Shown here: one piece after another, positions 1 through 4,369 of the stretch
Layout: every line of letters starts with the position of its first letter
How positions within the stretch are numbered: position 1 is the first letter of the stretch
From: Planctomycetaceae bacterium
Lineage (GTDB): Bacteria > Planctomycetota > Planctomycetia > Pirellulales > JAEUIK01
Length of the DNA stretch: 5,178 nucleotides
Assembly: GCA_015493185.1 (NCBI GenBank)
Contig: WGDQ01000345.1
Span: 1-5,178, forward strand
Reading direction: 5' to 3'
Program-made: the position numbers and the translations under genes
The notes under the pieces: generated by a model
Seen by the model: only the letters and a program-made list of their open reading frames with translations
Told to the model about the DNA's origin: nothing
The model's database searches: none

Positions 1-2
1 CG

Positions 3-47
3 ATCCGCGTGCGCGACGCATACCCGCAGGGCCGCAGGTTTCTTTGA
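3..47 (+). CDS. Possible C-terminal end of a gene entering from the left edge
   Basis: Frame 3 is open from the left edge to a TGA at 45-47 and would give a 14-residue tail ending in PQGRRFL. The codons are mostly G/C at the third position, like the clear genes here. It would converge on the HEAT-repeat gene that ends at 146. Frames 1 and 2 are also open across this edge, into the antisense of the HEAT gene, so the choice rests only on plausible codon use and a stop in a sensible place. Too short to assign a function. Confidence 0.2.
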   Translation: MRVRDAYPQGRRFL

Positions 48-74
48 CGAGAAAGCTCGACCGGCAGCGGTGCA

Positions 75-123
75 CCTCGCGACGTGCTTCGCACAGGGGA
101 CGAGCGACCGGCAGATCGCGAGG
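75..123. terminator. Inverted repeat downstream of the HEAT gene, possible transcription end
   Basis: A perfect 8-bp inverted repeat, CCTCGCGA (75-82) and TCGCGAGG (116-123), encloses 33 nt. The loop holds a smaller GTGC-TTC-GCAC hairpin (84-94). The element lies 23 nt beyond the stop of the minus-strand HEAT gene, and between it and the possible convergent gene end at 47, where a bidirectional terminator would be expected. Neither strand has a T tract after the stem, so it is not a canonical intrinsic terminator. It could simply be a stable 3' structure or chance in GC-rich DNA. Confidence 0.3.
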
Positions 124-145
124 GGCGCCTTCGTTTCGGCCTGCT

Positions 146-1930
146 CTATTTCGGTGATTTTCCGCGGAGCTTTGAAATCGCCTCTTGGGCCATGGCTCGC
201 ACGGCTCCGTCGCGATCGTTGCGGAGCGATTCCAGCGCAGCGATGGCGCCGCGAGCTATGGGGCCCAGTTCGCCCAGCGTTGCCGCAGCCTCGAATCGCA
301 CGTCGGGCCGTTCCGACTTGAGTGCCTCGATCAATAGGGGCAACGCACGCCGTGCGATGCGTTGATCGCCCGGGCGGACGTGCAACAAGGCCCAGATCGC
401 GCTGAGCCGCACGAATCTGTCGTCATCGTTGGCAAATCGTTCTCGCAAAGCCGACTCGGCTTTTTGGGCCGCGGGGCCGATCTTCCCCAAAGCGTAGGCC
501 GCGCTGGAACGCACCTTGGGGTTTTCGTCGCTGAGGTTTTCAATCAGCACGGGCACGGCCGCCTTGGCGTCGGGGCCGATCGAGGCCAGCGCCAACTGGA
601 TTTCGCGACGCAGCTCCGGATCGTCCGTCGAACGGAGCTTTTCGATCAGTGCGGGCACGGCCTCTTTGGCCGCGGGCCCCATGGCCGTGAGCACCTCGAC
701 AGCAATGGGGCACAGTTGCTCGTTTTCCAGCGCGCCGGCGATACGCGGCACGGCGTGCGGCCCGCAAGATGCCAGAGCCAACACAATGCCGGCCATGGTT
801 TCGGGGCTCGCGCCGTGCATGGCATCAACCAGCGCCGGCGCGACGACCTCGGAGGGGGCATCCAGATCGCACACAGCGTGCGCGGCGGCACGACGCACCT
901 GTTCGTCGTCCGACTTCAACGCTTCGATGGCGGCCAGCGACGCCTGCTTGATATTCTCTGGCGTGGGCCGCAGCTTGGCCAGCGCCCAGCGGCTCACGAT
1001 GCGCGTGACGGCGTCGTCCGAGTTCGCCAGGCGGGCAATTTGATCGGCTGCGTTGTCGTAACCGATTTGCGTGAGTGCAAAGAGCGCTGCTCGCTGGATC
1101 GCCGGCGAGGGGTCGTTCAGCATGCGGGCAATCATGGCGCCATGCGACCTGGCCGCCGGGCCGATATTGCCCAATGCCAGCAGCGCCTCCATGCGAACCT
1201 CAGGGTCTTTGTCTTCTTGCAACACGCGGACCAGCGCGGGAACCGCGTCGGCCGCGTCGGGCCCGATCTCGTTCAAAACGAGGATGGCCCAATACCGCAT
1301 GCGGGGATTCTGCAACGCCTCGATCAGGGCCGGCACGGCATCTTTGCCAAACTCGGAAAGCGCGTCGATGGCCCGCAAAACAACGCTGGGTTCGGCATCT
1401 TGCAGCAGTCGGGTGAGCAGCGGCAGCACGACCTTCGGACCGGGGCGAATGGCCCGCAGCGCCTCCACGGCTTCTCGACGAACCGTTGGATCGGGGTCGG
1501 CCACGGCCTTGGTCAACTGCGGCACGGCATCGCGGGCAGCGGGGCCGATGGCACCCAGTGCCGATGCCGCGTGAGCCCGAACGTGGGCATCGCCGTCTTG
1601 CAATAGTTTGGCCAGTGCCGGCACGGCCGGTGCCGCCTCGGGGCCGAGCGCCGAAAGGGCCCGAGCCGCATGCCAGCGCACATCGGCCGCGGGGTCTTGC
1701 AACGCGCGGGTGAGCGCGTCGAGTGCTGATACGGCTGCCATGCCGCGGCGGGCCAACTTATCGGCCGCTTCGACACGCTGCTCGACAGAGCCCGATGTAA
1801 GCTGATGGGCGATTTCCGAGATTTCGTCGGCTGCGAACGTCGACGACACACCCCAACATATGGCGAGCGACCAGACACCCGAAAGGCAGAGTACGGAAAC
1901 GGGCCACCGTAAACGTGACGTGTGTCGCAT
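146..1930 (-). CDS. Secreted HEAT-repeat (PBS-lyase-like HEAT) solenoid protein
   Basis: Predicted 594-residue exported protein built almost wholly of HEAT-type helical repeats. Residues 1-33 look like a Sec signal peptide: basic MRHTSRLR, a hydrophobic core at about 9-28, then cleavage near TFA|ADE. From about residue 35 to the end I count roughly 17 repeats of 30-37 residues. Their recurring pattern is AVPAL...L.D.d..VR..A..AL..IGP.A, as in DPAADVRWHAARALSALGP and ENPKVRSSAAYALGKIGP. Repeats 8-12 are more degenerate, with 11 and 12 shortened. Such solenoids are binding scaffolds. The 'PBS lyase' name is historical, and no lyase or other catalytic residues are visible. Planctomycetes carry many of these proteins. 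The ATG at 1930 is chosen because GAGGA lies 6 nt upstream and the signal peptide starts there. The frame also runs upstream to 2011, but that would add 27 arginine-rich residues before the signal. The gene stands alone on its strand. Partner and role are unknown. Confidence 0.93.
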   Translation of the reverse strand: MRHTSRLRWPVSVLCLSGVWSLAICWGVSSTFAADEISEIAHQLTSGSVEQRVEAADKLARRGMAAVSALDALTRALQDPAADVRWHAARALSALGPEAAPAVPALAKLLQDGDAHVRAHAASALGAIGPAARDAVPQLTKAVADPDPTVRREAVEALRAIRPGPKVVLPLLTRLLQDAEPSVVLRAIDALSEFGKDAVPALIEALQNPRMRYWAILVLNEIGPDAADAVPALVRVLQEDKDPEVRMEALLALGNIGPAARSHGAMIARMLNDPSPAIQRAALFALTQIGYDNAADQIARLANSDDAVTRIVSRWALAKLRPTPENIKQASLAAIEALKSDDEQVRRAAAHAVCDLDAPSEVVAPALVDAMHGASPETMAGIVLALASCGPHAVPRIAGALENEQLCPIAVEVLTAMGPAAKEAVPALIEKLRSTDDPELRREIQLALASIGPDAKAAVPVLIENLSDENPKVRSSAAYALGKIGPAAQKAESALRERFANDDDRFVRLSAIWALLHVRPGDQRIARRALPLLIEALKSERPDVRFEAAATLGELGPIARGAIAALESLRNDRDGAVRAMAQEAISKLRGKSPK

Positions 1931-1936
1931 GGGAAA

Positions 1937-1941
1937 TCCTC
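1937..1941 (-). promoter_or_regulatory. Ribosome-binding site fixing the HEAT gene start
   Basis: On the minus strand GAGGA is followed by 6 nt (TTTCCC) and then ATG at 1930-1928. This decides the start against the longer in-frame extension to 2011, which has no comparable site and would bury the signal peptide. Confidence 0.8.
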
Positions 1942-2123
1942 GCAAAGTTCGTCCGGATGATCGGATCGCCGTGCGAACGCGATCGCGAAGCAATCGTCTG
2001 GTCGCCGGCATGGTCGTGATTTGGTGTGGTTGGCTATGGTTGCTCGTTCAGTTGTTCAACCGCTGGCAAACAGGGCGCGCGGCAATTTCGGTGTTTCTGT
2101 GTGCTCCGATGTTGTAATGCACC

Positions 2124-2128
2124 GGAGG
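2124..2128 (+). promoter_or_regulatory. Strong Shine-Dalgarno sequence in front of a small ORF
   Basis: GGAGG is followed by exactly 6 nt (TACGGC) and an ATG at 2135. Match and spacing are as good as those of the clear genes here. It is the main reason to consider the small ORF real. A five-base match can occur by chance in 1.3 kb of GC-rich DNA. Confidence 0.4.
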
Positions 2129-2134
2129 TACGGC

Positions 2135-2245
2135 ATGCCTCGCTGTTCTGCTGCTTTGCTGTTTCTGTTGTTTCGTTGTTCCGCTACTGCGCTATTTCGT
2201 TTTCGTTGTACCGACGCGCGGTGCGGTTATCGATGCGCGGTGTGA
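2135..2245 (+). CDS. Candidate small cysteine-rich hydrophobic peptide (36 aa)
   Basis: A 36-residue ORF starts at an ATG 6 nt after GGAGG and ends at TGA 2243-2245. The peptide has a short polar start (MPRCS), a hydrophobic stretch (AALLFLLF, about 6-13), and then a cationic part with cysteines at 15, 25, 30 and 34, plus C4, making five in all. It could be a small membrane or secreted peptide. Against this, the hydrophobic stretch is encoded by a T/C/G-only tract, which makes Leu, Phe, Cys and Arg codons automatically, so the composition may be a by-product of the DNA. I know no homologue. It lies about 200 bp from the divergent HEAT gene start, and an 18-bp near-palindrome begins just after its stop. 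Confidence 0.25.
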   Translation: MPRCSAALLFLLFRCSATALFRFRCTDARCGYRCAV

Positions 2246-2246
2246 T

Positions 2247-2264
2247 CGGATGTTCGAATATCCG
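2247..2264. promoter_or_regulatory. 18-bp near-perfect palindrome centred on TTCGAA
   Basis: CGGATGTTCGAATATCCG is symmetric except for one pair (G at 2252 opposite T at 2259). It starts 2 nt after the stop of the small ORF at 2135-2245. It could be an operator for a dimeric regulator or a short hairpin. No T run follows it, so it is not a canonical terminator. No regulator family can be assigned from one site. Confidence 0.3.
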
Positions 2265-2362
2265 GGTGTTCGCATAGGTTGCGCACTGTCTGGGAACATC
2301 CGTGGTGGTCGGTGCGACTTCGGCCTGTCGTCGGCCGTGTGCGATCCGTTTTTTGTCTTCGT

Positions 2363-2375
2363 GACAACTATTGTC
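2363..2375. promoter_or_regulatory. 13-bp palindrome GACAA-CTA-TTGTC
   Basis: A perfect 5-bp inverted repeat around a 3-nt centre lies in the AT-richer part of the long spacer. Its size and symmetry fit a small operator half-site pair. It is also short enough to be chance. Confidence 0.2.
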
Positions 2376-2401
2376 CTGCTGATGCATTGCTCTGCTGATG
2401 C
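2376..2401 (+). repeat. Two direct copies of CTGCTGATGC
   Basis: The 10-mer CTGCTGATGC occurs at 2376-2385 and again at 2392-2401, a period of 16 bp, and both copies are exact. It lies immediately after the GACAA/TTGTC palindrome. No longer array exists, so this may be a paired binding site, a small duplication or coincidence. Confidence 0.45.
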
Positions 2402-2700
2402 GGCCTTTTTAGATGAAAACGGAATGCAAAACCGAATAGCAGGCAGACGCAGAGAATCGTGCGACCGCCCTACCCTGTTCGATGGGACATGCCACGCGGG
2501 AATTGGGGCACGCGGCGATTCTGTTGGTCTCCGGTCTTTGTTCTTCATTCTACCTGGTTGACGATAGGAGAAGCAGCCGCGCACCACGAGGCAATGCCCC
2601 ACATGCGCCCGTCTTTCAGGGGGGAATCGCTAGAGGTTGCCACGCAATACGACGCCCACCGCGAAAAGCAATCCACGGCGGGTTTGCCATCGTCGGGGGG

Positions 2701-2721
2701 CGATTGCCGGCGTCGCAATTG
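2701..2721. repeat. Hairpin, 7-bp stem and 7-nt loop
   Basis: CGATTGC (2701-2707) pairs with GCAATTG (2715-2721) through six Watson-Crick pairs and one G-T, around the loop CGGCGTC. It is not followed by a T tract on either strand. It lies mid-spacer with no gene near enough to suggest a role. Confidence 0.3.
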
Positions 2722-2872
2722 TCGTTGGGGCGATAGAAGCTCTCTTCTCCCGTCCTGTCCGGCTCTATTGTAGTGCCTTTTCCGCCCACATGGCCAATGA
2801 ATGGCTGCCAAATGGAAAGGGTTGGCCGCGTTTCCCAAAATCGCTGATCCGATCTTTCGATTGGCTCTGGCG

Positions 2873-2878
2873 TATACT
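2873..2878 (+). promoter_or_regulatory. Candidate -10 box (TATACT) upstream of the 3218 gene
   Basis: TATACT matches the sigma-70 -10 consensus at five of six positions. It sits in the locally AT-richer CGTATACTGTATTGTAG, after which the DNA becomes very GC-rich. No good -35 hexamer lies 16-18 bp upstream, and planctomycete promoters are poorly known. If used, the transcript would have a leader of about 330 nt containing two small ORFs before the start at 3218. An 8-bp palindrome, GTTGCAAC, lies just downstream at 2887-2894. Confidence 0.25.
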
Positions 2879-2911
2879 GTATTGTAGTTGCAACCGCCTG
2901 CGGTGTGGGAG

Positions 2912-3013
2912 ATGATGGCAGAAAACGCAGAAGTTTCACGACGCCACTTGAGAACCACAGGCTGTGCGGGCGGCGTAGCGACCCGAGCGGGCGCGGTGGC
3001 CCCGGGCGGCTGA
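2912..3013 (+). other. Short ORF resembling a twin-arginine signal peptide, possibly a gene remnant or leader
   Basis: Two tandem ATGs (2912, 2915) open a 33-codon frame that ends at TGA 3011-3013. The peptide begins MMAENAEV, then has SRRHLRTTGCAGG followed by a small-residue Ala/Gly/Val stretch ending APGG. This matches the Tat pattern S/T-RR-x-F/L and the TTGCAG style seen in many planctomycete Tat signals. However, an arginine interrupts the hydrophobic region (VATRAGAV), and the frame stops where a mature protein should begin. GGGAG lies only 3 nt before the second ATG, too close for a good ribosome-binding site. Readings: a decayed 5' end of a Tat-exported protein gene, a leader peptide, or a chance reading of GC-rich DNA. 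No continuation of a known protein is recognisable downstream in any frame. Confidence 0.2.
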
Positions 3014-3050
3014 TGCCGGCTGTTCGCGTGAACGTTTCGGCGAGGTCGAG

Positions 3051-3218
3051 TTGTGCGTGCTTCGGCGGGGCCGACTCGCGCTGACGATTGTTAAGCGAAT
3101 CAGGGCCGACTGGGTTTTTCGGATACGGAGAAGCACGGTCTTCCGAGCAGCGTTCGAGCCAAACTTTCTGGATCCAAGCGAAATACGGGCGCTGTTTCCA
3201 AACCAACTGAGAAAATAA
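3051..3218 (+). CDS. Candidate small basic protein (55 aa) ending in a TAATG overlap with the next gene
   Basis: This frame is open from 2979 to the TAA at 3216-3218. It lacks an ATG. The best start is TTG 3051, with GAGG 5 nt upstream, and GTG 3057 is the alternative. The product is 53-55 residues with many Arg/Lys (LRRGRLALTIVKRIRADW near the start) and an acidic-polar end (NFLDPSEIRALFPNQLRK). Its stop shares one base with the ATG of the secreted-protein gene, a layout typical of translational coupling. That would also explain why that gene has only a weak ribosome-binding site. Against it, there is no ATG, it uses uncommon codons (ATA, AGG, AGA), and I recognise no family. It may equally be untranslated leader. 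Confidence 0.25.
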   Translation: MCVLRRGRLALTIVKRIRADWVFRIRRSTVFRAAFEPNFLDPSEIRALFPNQLRK

Positions 3219-3874
3219 TGATGAGATTTGCTTTTTCGATTTTGACGCTTGGCACGCTGCTCGCGTTTCCTGCGGTGTCTCGCGCACAGTATCGAGGATA
3301 CTACGGCTATGGCGGCTATATCGACAATCGGGCGTCGACGCCCGCAGAGAGCTATGCCCGTGGTATGGCCGACGTGATTCGCTCCACGGGGGCGGCCAAC
3401 CTGTTGAACTCGAAGGCGGCCAAAGAGTATGAGGATGCGCGGGCGAAGAACCTCGACAATCGTCTGAAATACGCTGAGACCTACTACGAACGGCGCCGCA
3501 TTCACGACCGCTATGTTGCGGAAAAGCGTGAAAAAACGCGAGAGTATCTCTACCGCCGAGCGCAACGCGTAAGCGAGATACCAAGGCTCACGCCGGCCGA
3601 ACTCGATCCGGTGACAGGCCAGTTGACGTGGCCGGTTGTGCTGCGTGACGAACCTTTTGCCGAATATCGGGAAAAATTGAATAAGCTGTTCTCGCAGCGA
3701 GAAATATCGCTAGGCGCCATCGGGCTGGGCACTTACGCCGAAATCCAGGAAACGATCGATCAGATGACGGCCGAGCTGAAAAAGCGGATCCGCAGTTATC
3801 CTTCTTCGGCCTATCTCGAAGCCCGCGATTTCCTGACTCGTCTGAGCAACGAAGCGAAGCACGCTCTTCAGTAG
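3218..3874 (+). CDS. Small secreted protein of an uncharacterised planctomycete-type family
   Basis: 218 residues with a clear Sec signal peptide: MMRF, a hydrophobic core at about 4-20, and cleavage at SRA|Q (23/24). The mature protein opens with a Gly/Tyr-rich patch (YRGYYGYGGY). Next come 'AESYARGMADVIRSTGAANL' (about 43-62) and a long charged, probably helical segment at about 65-118. A conserved-looking block, RLTPAELDPVTGQLTWPVVL (123-142), follows, and two further helical stretches end at residue 218. The combination resembles hypothetical proteins I recall from Pirellulales genomes. No function is known to me, and no catalytic motif, lipobox or membrane anchor is visible. The start is one of two tandem ATGs (3218, 3221). 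Both have only a weak GAGA-type site upstream, and the first overlaps the TAA of a possible small ORF. The opposite strand is open over the first 370 bases, but that reading is low-complexity S/R/P. Confidence 0.85.
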   Translation: MMRFAFSILTLGTLLAFPAVSRAQYRGYYGYGGYIDNRASTPAESYARGMADVIRSTGAANLLNSKAAKEYEDARAKNLDNRLKYAETYYERRRIHDRYVAEKREKTREYLYRRAQRVSEIPRLTPAELDPVTGQLTWPVVLRDEPFAEYREKLNKLFSQREISLGAIGLGTYAEIQETIDQMTAELKKRIRSYPSSAYLEARDFLTRLSNEAKHALQ

Positions 3875-3928
3875 CGGCCTATGTTTGCTGTAGCCAGTAG
3901 CGTGTCTGGCGTCCCGGGGCCGCGGAAC

Positions 3929-3984
3929 GGCACGTCGCGTTTGCCAGCGGCGTAACACCGGCGTCGGGCGATGCCGGTCGTGCC
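3929..3984 (+). ncRNA. Nested inverted repeats forming a potential multibranch RNA structure
   Basis: GGCACG (3929-3934) is complementary to CGTGCC (3979-3984). Directly inside the right arm, ACCGGC (3957-3962) pairs with GCCGGT (3973-3978) around a 10-nt loop, so the two right arms abut with no unpaired base. The intervening 3935-3956 has a further CGC/GCG pairing possibility. The element starts 54 nt after the stop of the secreted-protein gene at 3874. It could stabilise the transcript's 3' end, act in termination without a T tract, or be part of a small RNA. I recognise no known RNA family. Two abutting 6-bp stems are suggestive but not proof in GC-rich DNA. Confidence 0.3.
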
Positions 3985-4105
3985 ATGTGTGGTGCGCTTT
4001 TCGCGGGGCACACAGAGCAACAACCGGCTGACTGCCACCGCGGCCGGCACGCAACTGCCGATATGATGCGGCTTTCGGCCGGGACAGCGGCCCAAGCCAT
4101 TTTTT

Positions 4106-4119
4106 GCACAATGATGTGC
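4106..4119. repeat. Perfect palindromic hairpin GCACA-ATGA-TGTGC
   Basis: A 5-bp perfect stem with a 4-nt loop is preceded on the plus strand by six T's (4100-4105). The T run is on the wrong side for termination on either strand: it precedes the stem on plus and becomes an A run after it on minus. An operator is therefore more likely than a terminator, if it is functional at all. Confidence 0.25.
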
Positions 4120-4154
4120 GCGTGGTCCGACGTTCGGAGACGCGACGGACAGTA

Positions 4155-4176
4155 GCGTGCACGACACACGGCACGC
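4155..4176. repeat. Inverted repeat GCGTGC / GCACGC
   Basis: A perfect 6-bp inverted repeat at 4155-4160 and 4171-4176 is separated by 10 nt (ACGACACACG). It lies in the spacer about 200 bp before the gene at 4370. No T tract follows. Role unknown. Confidence 0.25.
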
Positions 4177-4312
4177 GACGTGGCTTGCGCAAACGGCATC
4201 CTGCGCAAAGGGCAAGGGTGCCAGAATCGTTTTTGCCGACGTCGTTTGACCGCTAAAGCTACGGGCCGGGCTTGAACCCAAGACCATCGCCAATCCAGAC
4301 CAACAATGAAAT

Positions 4313-4345
4313 GCGGGGTTGGGGTTATGCAAGCCATGCCCCCGC
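4313..4345 (+). promoter_or_regulatory. Inverted repeat just upstream of the ribosome-binding site of the 4370 gene
   Basis: GCGGGG (4313-4318) is complementary to CCCCGC (4340-4345), with a 21-nt loop that contains GGTTGGGG-like sequence and a smaller GCA/TGC pairing. The right arm ends 11 nt before the GAGGAG ribosome-binding site. In mRNA this all-GC stem could sit next to the initiation region and influence translation, but it does not cover the site itself. No known riboswitch is recognisable. Confidence 0.3.
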
Positions 4346-4356
4346 CGAAGTGGATC

Positions 4357-4362
4357 GAGGAG
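4357..4362 (+). promoter_or_regulatory. Ribosome-binding site deciding a GTG start
   Basis: GAGGAG is followed by 7 nt (AAAAAAC) and GTG at 4370. It is the strongest such site in the window and the reason to prefer the GTG over the upstream TTG (4319) and the downstream ATG (4424), which lacks a comparable site. Confidence 0.8.
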
Positions 4363-4369
4363 AAAAAAC

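Larger units (their letters stand above)
1931..3217. other. 1.29-kb spacer between divergent genes, no convincing long gene
   Basis: This stretch separates the minus-strand HEAT gene from the plus-strand gene at 3218, so both of their promoters must lie in it. Open frames occur on both strands, but their products are rich in R, S, P and C with no recognisable domain, and the longest run antisense into the clear gene at 3218. Base composition shifts along it: about 2090-2400 is T-rich on the plus strand, and about 2930-3050 is very GC-rich. Small ORFs, palindromes and a candidate -10 box within it are listed separately. I see no tRNA, known riboswitch core or mobile-element end. Confidence 0.7.
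3875..4369. other. Spacer of 495 bp between two secreted-protein genes, no gene seen
   Basis: Several minus-strand frames are open here because of high GC, but they overlap one another in different frames, encode Arg/Pro/Ala-rich products and lack good start sites. The stretch is rich in short inverted repeats: 3929-3984, 4106-4119, 4155-4176 and 4313-4345. It also has a direct repeat TGCGCAAA at about 4185 and 4202. The spacing argues against a single operon for the genes at 3218 and 4370, so a promoter for the second is expected here, but I cannot point to a convincing one. Confidence 0.65.

Noticed and set aside
58..114. Direct repeat CGACCGGCAG at 58-67 and 105-114
   Set aside because: Two short copies without flanking similarity or an associated mobile gene. 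Too little to call an attachment site or repeat family.
362..1606. Long plus-strand frame of 414 codons antisense to the HEAT gene
   Set aside because: It is a mirror of the strongly biased, repetitive GC-rich codons of the HEAT gene. Its product is His/Gly/Arg-rich without a domain, while the minus-strand frame has a signal peptide, a ribosome-binding site and perfect repeat periodicity.
1979..1986. GCGATCGC octamer, like the HIP1 palindrome of cyanobacteria
   Set aside because: A single copy in GC-rich sequence; the window otherwise looks planctomycete and shows no enrichment.
2192..2602. Minus-strand frame of 136 codons and a plus-strand frame (2250-2561) in the long spacer
   Set aside because: The two overlap on opposite strands, neither has a ribosome-binding site, and the products have random-looking composition with uneven codon use.
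2637..2915. Plus-strand frame of 92 codons with a hydrophobic stretch, ending in an ATGA overlap with the Tat-like ORF
   Set aside because: TTG start with no properly spaced ribosome-binding site, Trp/Arg/Cys-rich tail and no family resemblance. The ATGA overlap is probably coincidence.
2616..3584. Minus-strand frame of 322 codons
   Set aside because: It runs antisense across the first 370 bases of the clear secreted-protein gene. The product is low-complexity Ser/Arg/Pro, with no start site or recognisable domain.
4260..4285. Minus-strand GGGTTCAAGCCC, resembling the T-arm of a tRNA
   Set aside because: The T stem does not pair fully with a TTCAAGC loop, and no anticodon arm, D arm or acceptor stem can be found upstream on that strand.
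4313..4326. GGGGTTGGGGTT, telomere- or G-quadruplex-like
   Set aside because: Only two G runs are present, too few for an intramolecular quadruplex or a repeat array.
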